Shown here one piece after another: positions 48,401-59,195 of a stretch of DNA of 64,000 nucleotides; position 1 is the stretch's first letter, and each line of letters begins with the position of its first letter. Below the pieces are notes generated by a model. That model did no database searches. It was not told where the DNA came from and saw nothing but the letters and a program-made list of their open reading frames with translations. Made by a program: the position numbers and the translations under genes. The stretch is taken from positions 23,146,001 to 23,210,000 of the forward strand of contig JAJNNQ010000040.1 of assembly GCA_027886175.1 (NCBI GenBank), in the 5' to 3' direction. This DNA comes from Phylloscopus collybita. Lineage: Eukaryota; Chordata; Aves; Passeriformes; Phylloscopidae.

Positions 48401-51400
48401 TGGGACAGGGTGCAGTTTTTGTAACACTCCTGTGTGACAGCAAATCACTGCCAATCGGTTAAACATTTGCAGGGATGCTCCGGAACATTTGGATTTGTAG
48501 ATTATGAACTTTCTTGTGGTTTCCAGTTTAAATTTATACAAGGACAGCTTACATTAGCTTGTGCACATTGTCAGCCTTTAACTTAAGTAGTTCTCTTTTA
48601 CCTTAACTAGAAAGAAATCAACAACTATTAATGATTTAAAAAGAAGGAAAATTGCTTTTACATGATTAGCTAGTTTATTTTTGTTAATGAGCAGACTCCT
48701 AGAGACCTAAATTGAGTAACATACTCAATTTAGAGTCTGCCAGTATGGCTATAGATGCCTAATGTAATGAGGTGGATTGTGTGTATGTGTTTTTATTTAT
48801 TTTCTGTATTTTTCCTCAAAGAACTCTTCTTCCTGTGATGTTATATATAGGATTGTTGAACAAGTAGATGCTACATCCATGTCTGTGTGGAAAATTAAAA
48901 TTTACCTACCCCCTGGAAAAATATGTGACTCTCAAGCAGTAGTAAGTAGGTATTCAGTTGCATCCTTGCAGATGTTGTGGTGGCTGGTGCCTTCTTTATA
49001 CAGGACCTAGTGATTGTGTGGGTGGAAAGTGACATCATCTAACAGATCCAGGAGTCAGCTGATCCTGTGCACTCATGCCACCCCTTCAAGCAGAGAGACT
49101 GAGTTGTCTCACTGGGTATTGACCACACTAGATCTGATACAAATGTGGAAGTAGGTCAGAACCACCTCTAAGAGTACCAGCTGTTTATTGAGTTTATCTG
49201 AAGTGAAATCATACCTTTTTGCTTGAGTCTAGGTGTAGAAGTTCACTTTGAAATGAAGGGCAGGTTAACTCAGTTCAGCTATTCAAGGAACAGTGGGCTC
49301 TTGATACCAGCAGGAGGGCAAAATGGTACTGTTGTATCCAAAGGTAACTTGGTGCTTTCTGGGCAATAATTTCTAACTATTTCTAGCTCAACTTTGTGTT
49401 ATGCAGTATCTGGAAAGGGACCACCCACCAGACAGTTGTATTGTATCTCCTGGGAATTTGTGCTTAGAAACTCCCTTTTGAGTAGGTTGTAGGGCAGGCT
49501 CTGATCTGTACTTCATTGATGCTGGATTTCTGCTTCCATTGCATAAAAATAAGACTGCTCAAGACAGGATTACTGTAAGATTCCTAAGTCATAGTGCTTT
49601 TCACTAGATAAGAGGTAGCCCATGTCCACCACATATTTTTGTCTTGATGCCCTTAAGCCTACTTTGTGCATCAGTTCAAGCCTCTACAAATACCCTGCTT
49701 TTCCTCTAGTATATGGCGTACTTAACTTGCCTGTGTCATCATTACTCACTTTTCCTTCCCCATATTCAAGCCTCAGACACCCTTCTAAAGTTGTTTGGTT
49801 TGTGTGTTGTTTGGTTTGGTTTGGTTTTTTGGTGGTTGTTTTGTTTTGTTTTGTTTTGTTTTTGGTTAGCCTGTCCCAACAGACTGGCTTGGCTGGACTG
49901 GTTTCCTGGGAGGTTGGCCATTCACCTGTGTCTGGGTATTCTCACCTCAGTGGCTCCTATCAATGTTTCCGGTCTTGGAGCCATATGAGACACTCTTGAC
50001 AGGAAATATCTGGTTCCAGTGCTGCTGACAAGTCAGTGGCACTGTGGTTTGCACGGCTGAACCAGAAATACCAATCTGTACTGACGTGTTGGGATTGCCA
50101 AAGCAGGTTTCCTACCTCATCCAGGCGATCTCTGGTAAACAGGAAGATATCTATGCCAAGCACAGAGAATCATACAGAAGCTGAAGTAGATAAGGATATT
50201 CCTTGCTTATTTTTGAAAGTTTGCCCAATAGTAAGCGTCATCATATTGTTCTAAGGCTGAATGGAGAACTGCTACTGCAGTGTGAAATAAATTTGGTCTT
50301 CGGACTTGCACTGAAATAAATTTTGTCCTCCTTTCTTTTCTTCTGTATCTCTGTCAGAACAGTATCTTACTCTTTTAACCCTCAAGTGGAAAATAACACA
50401 AAACCCTGGTCTCCGAAGTTACCGTTACCATCTTTCCTTTTCCCCTGATAAATTGTGGGACAGTGAATGTAAGGCAACAGTCATGTGTTTAATACCAGTT
50501 AATCAGAAGATAATAACAAACATAAACTTTCATTAGGTATAGCTGCTCTGTTTGTATTCACTGATTTTCCTGGCAGAGCTGTAGTAAGCAGGTAGTATCA
50601 AAAAGTAGGATGTATGTGTATGATATCTCAGAGCACTTGTTTAAACATTCTTTGCCCTATTACATTTAAAACAATGAGTTAGAGATGAACTTTGACCACT
50701 GCATTTCATTTATCACTGTCTTGGTGACTAAAGGCATGGCTAATAGCCAGGAGCAAAGGGTTCTGGATCCACTAATGGACACTTAACCTTTTTTGGCCAT
50801 GTTAATGTGTACTCTTGAGTTTTTACCATTTCTTAAGACAAGCTAATTAGTAGAGATTTTACATGTAAGGTTCTCAGTCTTTGCACAGATAGCTTAAAGA
50901 GAACTAAGTGGATTTACGTCACAGTTAAGAAAGACTGGTAAGATAGTTTTAATCTATGTCAAACTTCATGGAGATGGATACTTCTCTGGTGCTTCTCAGG
51001 CAAAAAGGGTCCAGTGGCTTGCCTCCAATTCCAGCTCATGAATCTGGTTTCCCAGGGTAGTAAGAAGCCAGTTACTACTACAGTGATATTTTGTTCTCTT
51101 GAAGGCATAATAACATGTTTCAAGCTATTGCTGGTGTAGATGTTATTTAGCCTAGTAACAGGCTAGACTGTGACTGTTCAGTAGTTGGTGTGTCTGCAGC
51201 TCAGTGTGTGGTTACTCAGCTAATGTGTACATTAGAGGCAATTTGGCTGCTGTCAGCAGGCAGACAGAGCTCAGGACAATTTAGGACATGGACACTGAAC
51301 TGCCTGCTGCTGTATTTAGGCTGGTTTTGCTAACTAGGCCAGAGTGAATGAAGCTCTAGTCTTATGTTTATGATGCTCTTGTCTTATCTATTTAGGTATG

Positions 51401-54400
51401 CCAGTTGTTTAAGGAGATGGGAGAGAAGGCTGTGATTACACTTACTTTATTGTTCATAAACTATCAAGAGAGAATTATTTACTGCAAGACTTATTGTAAA
51501 ACTTTCTGGCTGTAATGTCAAAGACGACTAGAAAAGGTAAAGACTGTTCTATGCCTGTTTTCTTCAGTATCAGCAATCTGTCACCAGGTCTACTTTAATG
51601 AGATAGAGTAAATGTTATCCCTTACTTTGGTTTTGGGCACAAAATTAAATTTCACATTCTTGCAGCCTGTGGGGTTGCAAAAATTGCAGTTCTTGCACTT
51701 CTCCATCTTTTCTTTGTGTTTTATGCAGTCTGCTTCCATAGCCACCCTATCCATTAGTCTGCTGGAGCCTGAACAGACTTTCTTTGCTGCAACATTGAAG
51801 GCGTACAGGAGTGTTTGAAGTGAATTGATGACAGTGAGCTGATGTTCCTGGTCTTCAGAGTGCTTCATCCTGAGGGTTTAGGTGTTGAGAGAGCTCTACT
51901 CTGATTCCTGTGCTTGATCAGACTTTTACTTGCCTTGAAACTCAAACCACAGATGTTTTGGTAAGGGGGTAGTTCCAGTGTAACTGTAGAGTTGATTCCT
52001 CTACCTTTGCTGAAATACCATTTTGTCACTTAGGAAACTGTGTTCTCTGGTGAGCAGAAAACTTATGATCTATAGCATCAGAATGTTTGATTAATTTCAT
52101 CTGGGAGAAATCAGAGTGAGAACCTGATAAAGAGGATTATGGCAGCTTATTTATTGATGACCAGTTGTTTGGGCCCTAGCTAAATCCTGGCTCTTTCAAA
52201 CTAATGAGAATTTTGATATATGTATGTATACTTAGATTTGTCTTGAAAATCATCAGTCTTCCTCATCTTTGCTAAACTTCTAATCATATTTTATGTAAGT
52301 GAATATAGTGTTTGGCTGTTTTGTAGTGCACTCAATGGGCCATTTCTGGTGCTTTATCAGAACCATTACCACTCCTAATGGTTTCTGTGGTGGGTTTTCT
52401 CTCTCTTTTCTTTCTTTTTTTCCCTCCCAGATAGGCTACATAGTATTTGACTTCTGCACTTCTGTCAAGTACATTGATCCCTCCTTTGGTCAGAGGAGTT
52501 TCTCTCCTGATGTTGTGAATGAAGATAATCAGAAATAGGTCTGTCAGAAGAGCTGGTTTAGGATATATGGTTTTTCTATCTGGGTAGACATCTGATCCCA
52601 AAAGTGCGTATACCTTTCTGGCTTGCTGGAATTGCAGGCAAGGTTTGGGTTTTTCTCCTTGGAAATAGTGTTACCAGCCTGAGGCCTAACCTAAACTTGA
52701 GAAATCTCATCTCTTTGTTGTGAGTGATATCTTCATCTAAAAATACATGACTGCTAGACTTGATGCCTTGGGAAGGCTGACCTGGAACAGAGGCTGGACA
52801 GAGCTAAGAGAATAAAGTAGATATTTATTGAAAGGCCTTTAGGGTACACCTTGGGTAGCACAAGAGCCTGACCAGGGCTACACCCAAGGTGGACTAAGAA
52901 TGGTCACAAAATGGACAAACAGTCACGAGGTCTCACACTTTTATAAGTTTGGGTCCATTTGCATACTGTGGTTTAATCGTGCTTGCTTCACAAGCTTCAG
53001 GTTGTGAAGCCTCATCCTTCTTGTTTTCTTTCTTTCTTCAGTCAACTGTTGTGTTTATGCTTTTGGGCCTGAAAGTTGTCCCTGGTCTTCAGCAGGAAAA
53101 GGATTTGTTTTGTCAACCTACTCTGTAAAGAGAGCTTACTAACATTTCATATGAGGCTCAGAACTACACCCCTAGGCAGCAATGAATCTGAAAAACATGA
53201 AAGCTAAAACTTAAGGCATCAGGCTAAGCAGGAAAACTTCACAAAAGATGGACCTAAGGAAGACACTGCTTTATCTATCAAATGAGATTCTCCAGAAGGA
53301 TTTCACAGAAGTCTTGACATGAAAGAGATCCTATTTAGTTACATAAGAAACACAAGTATCACAGAAGAGTTTATGCCAGTATCTCAATGTAATTTTTCAT
53401 ACAAATATTTCTTTACTCATAGTCCTTTCCTCCTCTGTGTAACTCAAGGTTTTTGTATGGTTTGGGTATTTTATTTTATTTTATTTTATTTTATTTTATT
53501 TTATTTTATTTTATTTTATTTTATTAATTTTTGACTATGATGGATGGTACAGGACCCAAGAATGTTTACTAGAGTGTGGTCCTATGTCAGGCACTGTTCA
53601 ATGGATTTGGCCAGCTTGATAGTAATACACACACATCATTTTTTTTTGGTTCCTCTTTCCTTCTTCATGATCCTAGGAACTTGCCATTTTAACATAGGAT
53701 TTCTAAAGTGTTTTTTTGTAGTATGGCTTTGATCAGGCTCCATCTAAAATAATATTTCCTTTTTAACCTTAGTTTTGCAATTCTAGTGAGAGCACGTTAT
53801 CTTGCAAGACTGAAGAATTAAGTCATGGCAAGTTGCACAAACATTCCTCCTGCTTGGCATTAACAGATACGTGCCATAGATTTAGGGTTGCTCAAGATTA
53901 GACTTCTATGCGAGTAAGAGCAGTTAAAAAGGCAACTTGTATTATGGCAAGTTTCGGAAGAAAATAAACTAATCTCACCCAAAATGTAGTGGTGGTACTA
54001 TCATTCTTGTTTGGCTTTTGTGATGCTTCAGTTTCCTAAAATTAATGAAAGTGAGTATATGTGTAGTTTTAGTTGTGCACCGCATTATTAACTTCAATAA
54101 AATTTGTTGGCATCCATAAGCAAATATTTATGTGAAACTGGACAAAAGGAGATGCTTAGAACACAAATTATGAATCTTTCAGAAAACATATTTTAATATT
54201 AGATTTTTGAGTGTGGAAAAATATCTTTTTTTGTACCATATTGTCTCTTTAAATTTTGTTCCTTGAAGAGCCTAAGCTTGTATAGGCAAATGTTTGCTCT
54301 TTCCCCTGTGTGTATCAATTGTTCTTTCAGGTTTTTAATAATTTATAAGCCTGTAGGCCACTTACAGAAAAACATGACTGAAGAGTAGATGCCTCAAAGA

Positions 54401-57400
54401 TATTCCTTTTTAACAAGTTGGAGAGACACTGCTCCCCAGTTACGAGTGTGACCATAAGGCTTATCTTTTATTGAATATCTTCATTTCAGTTTTGATGATC
54501 TAAGTAAACAGGTGAGGTGAAAAGTTGTGGTTAGAGGTATAATCTCTGATTAGATTAATTAGAGTAAAGAAACTTGAGGATACATAAGCTTTTTCCTACA
54601 GAGCTTGTCTTGCTGTCTAACTTTTCAGTAATGAAAACATCCAAAGGAATGGGAAAGCATAGAGAGATACTGGAAACCAGGCTGCTTTTCTTGTTCTATT
54701 CTTAACAGAAGCATACTTCTCTGGCTTGGGTTTGGTTTTCTGGTTTTTTTTTGGTGGGGTTTTTTTTTGTTGTTGCTGGTTTGTTGTTGTTGGTTTGGTT
54801 TGGTTTGTTTGTTTTTCTCGAAACCTAAGAAAAAAATTATTTGTGTGAAAAGACAAAAAGGTGTTTGTTGCAGAGGTGGAGATGAGTCGGTTTTCTTGCT
54901 TTGCTCTCATGGTTCCACAAGACTTTTGCAGTGGAAATACGCTTCCTGGTATAACAGGAATCTTACAATGAGTCAGCAGAAATAGTTAATTGTCCCTTGC
55001 TATACTTTGACATTGGTTCAAATCTGGTCAAGAGAAATACATGATTTAAGAGAAATTGTGGACTACATACCTTGTTCTGTAAGTGTTTGTGTATGTGCTT
55101 GCATGCATTATTCACACAGGTAAAATTTATTATGAACAGAATTCTCTGCACAGTTTTTACTTATAAGGGGGTTTCTTTGCCTTTATATCTGGACCTTGCC
55201 TTTTTCTCATTCTATCATCTTTCTATAGGAATCAAAATTGATTTGAGTGGTAATTTATCCTGGAACATTACCTTTCAGTTTGTTTTCTTCCAAACTTCTA
55301 GTATAGAATCTATACAGTATGTTATAGATTACATGAATTTTTATTGCAACTTGCACTGAGCATAAAACTACATCTAATGTAATTTTTTGGGGTTTTTTTT
55401 CCCTAAGATTATCAGTCACCATGTATAGATTTACCAAGCAGATTTTATTCCTCAAGACAGCAATTGAGGTTTTTTTCCTTTTCGTGATTAGTGGTTTATC
55501 CATTTTTACCATTTTAAGGTCTCATTTAAAGAAAAAATAGAGTAATAGTGATATAGAAAAAAGAACTAAATGGCATCCTGCTGACTGTGTTCAAAATTCA
55601 GGCATAATAGCTAAAATGGGGAAATCCCTCTAGATCTCTTATTTTGTACTTAAAGCCAGGTTTTCTTACCAAAATAAATTGTGTGAAGAAACATAAGCTA
55701 GATGTATTTGACTGTCAGAAATGTGTGGCATTGACATTTTTTTTTTTTTTTTCAATTTCTTTCTGCAGATATTGCTGTTGTAGAGATGAGTGACGCCTTC
55801 CGTCAACCTTCCCTGTTCTACCATCTGGGAGTCAGGGAGAGCTTCAGCATGGCTAACAACATTATCCTCTACTGTGACACAAATGCAGAGTCTCTGCAGT
55901 CACTGAAGGTAGCTCTGGGTGGAAAAAGGGGTTGGAGGGCAAGTCATAGCTAGTGTAACACTTGAAATAGGTTCTTTCTGTAAGAAATACACGTACCACT
56001 TGTGGTTCAGAACAGAATAGCAAAAACGTTCTGAGGCCTGGCAAAGATGTCTTCAATGCAATGCTGCAAAACTTGGTTTGGTTTTCTAAAGAGAAAGATT
56101 TGGATTACTTGATTGCAGTCAGTTTAATACCTAGCTGTTCAAGGGTTGTTTACGGAAGCAGAAGTTTGCCAAATTTGAGATGAGAAACTAAAGGCAAGAC
56201 TTTGTCATTCAAGGGAGTTACTGGTCTTTGTGGTAAACTATTACAGTAATAACAATCCTAAGAGAGTGGTAGTGTGTAGGCAGCAAAATAATCCTTAGCC
56301 TTTAGCTTCTGTCTAAATCAGCAGTTTTGTGCCAAACCTTATGGGGCCTTCCTGGTAGCCCCTGCTAAACCTTGCTGAGTTAGAGCTGTTTGCATCAGGT
56401 ACCTGCAGGATTGCTGTGCTGAAGATTAGCAGCAGTGTAATGGAGTCAGTAAAAACAAAACTCGTGCCTCAGCACACAGTGTGGTATTTTGGCCTAAGGC
56501 AAGAGGGTGTTTTAAGATAATCTATGGGTCTGTGAATTTTGTTAGCCAAGGGGTTGATACTTACTTCCTTCTGCAACTATCCAAAAGGTTTAGCAACTTC
56601 CAGGATGGGAAAGGATAGATAATTTGGATGGCAGTCTTTTCAATTACTTCCCCTCTCTCAGATGCATTGGCTTTACTCAGGTGTTTTATGCACTTGCGCT
56701 TCCCTTCCAGGCTTTGCTGAGTAGAAGAATTTAGAGTGAGCAGCTTGGTGAGTCAGACTGCAGTCTGGGCACCAGCACCACTCAGGAAGGGTTTGCTTCC
56801 ACTGCTTCTGGCAAGTGCAGGCTATTTGGGTTTGATTCTGTCCCATTTTTTTCAGGTTGGCCTTATATTTGGGAGGGACATGCTTAGTAACTCAGTTACT
56901 AAGTTCCTCCTGCTCTTCCCTCTGAATTTTCTCAGCTAACTGGACAGCTTGCAATCCAATTATTTCCTTTCTTTCTGCAACACAAAGAGTATACAGATAA
57001 AAGCCCTAAAAATAATGCTGCTGATGAAAGATGTATCTGGGAATTGAACTCAATTGTGTAAGTACAATGATCTACAGTATAAGCAGAGCAGAATTTCATT
57101 GTACTGGGCAAAGAGCCAGATACCCAGCTCCCACTGAGAAATCACTTGGGGTGAGGCGTGAGGCTTTCTTGGGCACTTGGAAGAACATTTTTTCTAGAAG
57201 TTGGACCTTGTAAATGGGTCACGTGCTGGATTCCCACTGGCATCAGTGGAGGCCCAGTTCTGTGCAGGGAGACTTGGATGTCACCAGTACCCTGCTGACT
57301 GAAACACTCCCTTCAGTTTCCCTTAGCTTTGAACTGGGCTTGTGTTTCTGCTCTTGATAGTCTGTAGGGAAGCAGTCAAAGAGCAAGACCCTTTCCATAC

Positions 57401-58625
57401 TATTTAGTAACTGCCTAAAAAAAATAGCTATGGGATCCTGTGACATCTTCTGAGGCAGTGTCTGTTCATGTATTTGTTACAGCCAGCAGGTAAGAGTAGA
57501 AGCAATGCAGGAGAGCATGTGCAGTTTTAATCTTGTATGGAAGGGGGAATCCAAAAACTGAAAATGAAGGAAATACAGAACTGCAGCACATGATTTGATC
57601 AGGGCACAAAGCAGTGTAAGTAAACTTTTGCTGGTGAGATGTTCTTCTGGATGAATGCTCAGGCCAGGCTGGGCAAGGCTTTGATCAGCCTAGTGTAGAT
57701 AAAGATGTTCCTGTCCATGCTGGGGGATTTGACCAGACCTTTATGACCCACACTTGGAAAGCTGGAAACAGTCATATGTGAAACATGCCCCTCGGAACAG
57801 GGAGCAGTTTTATCAAAGCCTGACTTAAGCAACATGGAAACATGGGGCCCCTGGGTTTGACACGGTGCTTGTTTTTAATGCTGTTGAGCTGGTGAAGCTG
57901 CTCACCAGTCCCAGTGGCAGAGGCAAAGCTGTCTGATAAATCTGTTATGGATATCAGTTCCTGGGATCAGAATTTGCTGACAAATCCTGCCGGAAGCAAG
58001 GTGATCATTGTTCAGAAGTGGTTTACACTTGAGTTGTATCACCTGGATAAGTGTGCAGGAATCAGCTCTTTCCATCTCTGTGTGCTTCTGATTCTCTGAA
58101 AATTCACACTGAAAATGTGAAGATATGTTTTTTGCATCTGATTATTAGAGCCAAGTGAATTTCAAGCAGTTTCGGAATATTTTAAAACCTCATATGAATA
58201 CTGCTTTTACTATTCTTTTTGATTGCTTCTCCTGGTAGCAAAATGTTACTTACTATATTTGACTTTCCAAATATGAGTAGATGTTTATTAATAGACAACT
58301 TCTAGACATCCCTCTAGGAAAATTTATAAATGGAGTGATATGTATATATGTGTATATTCACATGCAGACAGTAGGTATGCTCTTATTTATATGTAAGTTG
58401 TATGTATCTACTTGGTTCCATAGTAATTTTGTCTCTTCTGAGACAATACCTCATTTATGTCGATTTGACAGGCATAGAAAATATCTGTCAACCAAGCTTT
58501 TCTTGTCATATGTGTGGACAGTAATATTAGAAAGTCATACTGATCAGATATCTTTCCTAGTGCTATCAACATTATTTTCTTTTTTTCTTTTTTTATTTCA
58601 GGAAATTATCTGCCAGAAGAATAAT
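26786..58625 (+). CDS. MAP3K5: MAP3K5 (ASK1), first three coding exons (3' end outside window)
   Basis: MAP3K5/ASK1 is a Ser/Thr kinase that phosphorylates MKK3/6 and MKK4/7 to activate p38 and JNK under oxidative or ER stress. Reduced thioredoxin holds its N-terminus inactive. I joined 26786-27191, 55769-55908 and 58602-58625, which gives 570 nt (190 codons) in frame with GT/AG introns of 28.6 and 2.7 kb. The protein contains VTYVINEASQG, ALQSLREACEAVGA, LETLHFGKLDFGET, DIAVVEMSDAFRQPSLFYH, ESFSMANNIILYCDTN and EIICQKN, matching human ASK1 almost exactly after the variable first 75 residues. This is only the start of the thioredoxin-binding domain. The rest of the protein, including the kinase domain, would lie to the right of the window. 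Confidence 0.97.
31653..31675. repeat. Poly-T run (23 T)
   Basis: A homopolymer tract in MAP3K5 intron 1. Confidence 0.95.
36294..36420. repeat. G/T-rich tract ending in a 36-T run
   Basis: TTGGTTGGGG-like units merge into a T/C stretch and then 36 consecutive T at 36384-36419. The homopolymer length is likely polymorphic and prone to assembly error. Confidence 0.92.
37394..37526. repeat. Inverted repeat with 36-nt arms
   Basis: The left arm 37394-37429 and the reverse complement of the right arm 37491-37526 share GACCAAAATGCAA at the outer end and AAAATGGACT at the inner end, separated by 13 unmatched bases on each side. The loop is 61 nt and contains part of a small perfect palindrome, CTGGAAA-A-TTTCCAG (37478-37492). 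Confidence 0.85.
37838..38226 (+). mobile_element. CR1 LINE fragment, 3' end
   Basis: Sense-orientation CR1 landmarks are CTTCAGGGAGACCTCACTGC, AAGAAGAAATTCTTTAATCA, GCACTGGAACAGATTATCC, CCATCCCTGGAAGTTTCAAG and the terminal CCTTCCAACCCGAACTATTC followed by TATGACACTATGATT. It is a 5'-truncated copy in MAP3K5 intron 1, in the same orientation as the gene. Confidence 0.92.
46737..46812. repeat. G10 run and C/A-rich tract
   Basis: Ten G (46738-46747) are followed by ACCAAAC/AACAAACC units and an A run. Composition is the reverse complement of the G/T tracts elsewhere in the window. Confidence 0.85.
48691..48740. repeat. Quasi-palindrome, 19-bp stem with a 9-nt one-sided bulge
   Basis: GCAGACTC (48691-48698) pairs with GAGTCTGC (48733-48740), and TAAATTGAGTA (48708-48718) pairs with TACTCAATTTA (48722-48732) across a 3-nt loop. 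The left arm carries nine extra bases, CTAGAGACC. All 19 pairs are Watson-Crick. Confidence 0.9.
49795..49866. repeat. (TTTGG)n/(TTTTG)n tract
   Basis: TTTGG units change into five or so TTTTG units. A low-complexity tract in MAP3K5 intron 1. Confidence 0.88.
52761..53221 (-). mobile_element. Solo LTR of an avian endogenous retrovirus, antisense to MAP3K5
   Basis: This 461-bp element has perfect inverted ends, TGATGCCTT at one side and AAGGCATCA at the other. Read on the minus strand it starts TGATGCCTTAAGTTTTAGC, has a TATA box (TATAAA, 52940-52945 complement), then a polyadenylation signal AATAAA (52824-52829 complement) in the expected order U3-R-U5. The sequence resembles an avian retroviral LTR I recall with the start TGATGCCTTAAGTTTTAG, but the family name is not certain. 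No internal viral genes are next to it. Target-site duplication is not clear (GACT and GGCT flank it). Confidence 0.88.
53467..53525. repeat. (TTTTA)n microsatellite
   Basis: About 11 to 12 uninterrupted units of TTTTA in MAP3K5 intron 1, 250 bp from the LTR. Confidence 0.95.
54726..54816. repeat. G/T-rich tract
   Basis: GGTTTGGTTTTCTGG, GGTGGGG, GTTGTTG and TTTGG units in one 90-bp patch. Confidence 0.88.
55769..55908 (+). CDS. MAP3K5: MAP3K5 coding exon 2
   Basis: This 140-nt exon has acceptor TTTCTTTCTGCAG and donor AAG then GTAGCT. It completes the Asp codon and reads DIAVVEMSDAFRQPSLFYHL, GVRESFSMANNIILYCDTN and AESLQSLK. The only differences I notice from human are Ala-Glu for Ser-Asp near the end. 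It ends in phase 0. Confidence 0.97.
55909..58601 (+). other. MAP3K5: MAP3K5 intron 2 (2.7 kb)
   Basis: Non-coding sequence with GT/AG ends. I see no repeat that I can name and no additional exon. Confidence 0.85.
58602..58625 (+). CDS. MAP3K5: MAP3K5 coding exon 3 (24-nt microexon)
   Basis: Eight codons, EIICQKNN, flanked by a strong pyrimidine tract and TTTCAG on the left and a perfect GTAAGT donor on the right. It continues SLQSLK in frame and matches human SLQSLKEIICQKNT. Phase 0 at both ends means that skipping it would delete eight residues without shifting the frame. The next human segment (after CQKNT) is not found in the remaining 5.4 kb, so the following exon is outside the window. 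Confidence 0.92.
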
Positions 58626-59044
58626 GTAAGTATGGTGTATGAGTTTCAGTTGAATTATCAATATTCCAAACTTCTGTTACATTTAATGTTGTTTATATTC
58701 TGTTTTCCACTTGAATCATTGAACATTCTCCTACTGTATTTTACAGAGTTAGATGTAGAATTCTGGAAATTCTAGCAGCAAATCTGAGTATATCAGTCGG
58801 TTGCTAGGTACCAGGCTTACTTCTTACCTTGCCTCTATCTATCAGTGGTATTTTCTCTGATGCCTTTACTTGTCTGTCATATTATCTCACACCCATTTGC
58901 ATTTGTCTTTTTTTTTCTTTTTTTTTCTGTTGTCTTTTTCTATACAGTGTTGTTTAATACTTTTAAAAAATACTCTATTAGAAAGCAGAGTTATTTGGAA
59001 ACTATTGCTCATTTTAGAAACCTATGGCTGCAGCTCTGAAAAAA

Positions 59045-59195
59045 AAGTGTGCATATATATGTATGCATGTATACGTGTGTGTGTAAATAAAGGTATGTGC
59101 ATATAGCTATATATATGTATATATGTGTACATATATATATGTACGCATATATAGATGTGTGTGTGTACGTATATATATATACACACATATTAAAC
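59045..59195. repeat. TA/TG/TGTA microsatellite
   Basis: Imperfect alternating purine-pyrimidine repeats (TATATA, GTGTGT, TATG, TACG) over 150 bp. Partly self-complementary, with GTGTGTGTACG and TATACACACAT toward the right end. Confidence 0.93.

Larger units (their letters stand above)
27192..55768 (+). other. MAP3K5: MAP3K5 intron 1 (28.6 kb)
   Basis: A very long first intron of AT-rich sequence. Recognisable contents are the end of the CpG island, a CR1 copy (37838-38226), an antisense solo LTR (52761-53221), poly-T runs, G/T- or C/A-rich tracts (30294-30342, 36294-36420, 46737-46812, 49795-49866, 54726-54816), a (TTTTA)n array and two inverted repeats. In the other stretches I see no gene, RNA gene or nameable repeat. 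Several GC-richer patches (32850-33090, 36640-37060, 39230-39950, 49020-50250) could be decayed mobile elements that I cannot identify. Confidence 0.85.

Noticed and set aside
51590..51868. 92-codon minus-strand frame with a cysteine-rich segment (CKNCNFCNPTGC) in MAP3K5 intron 1
   Set aside because: It looks faintly like a zinc-binding motif but has no flanking gene structure and no family I recognise.
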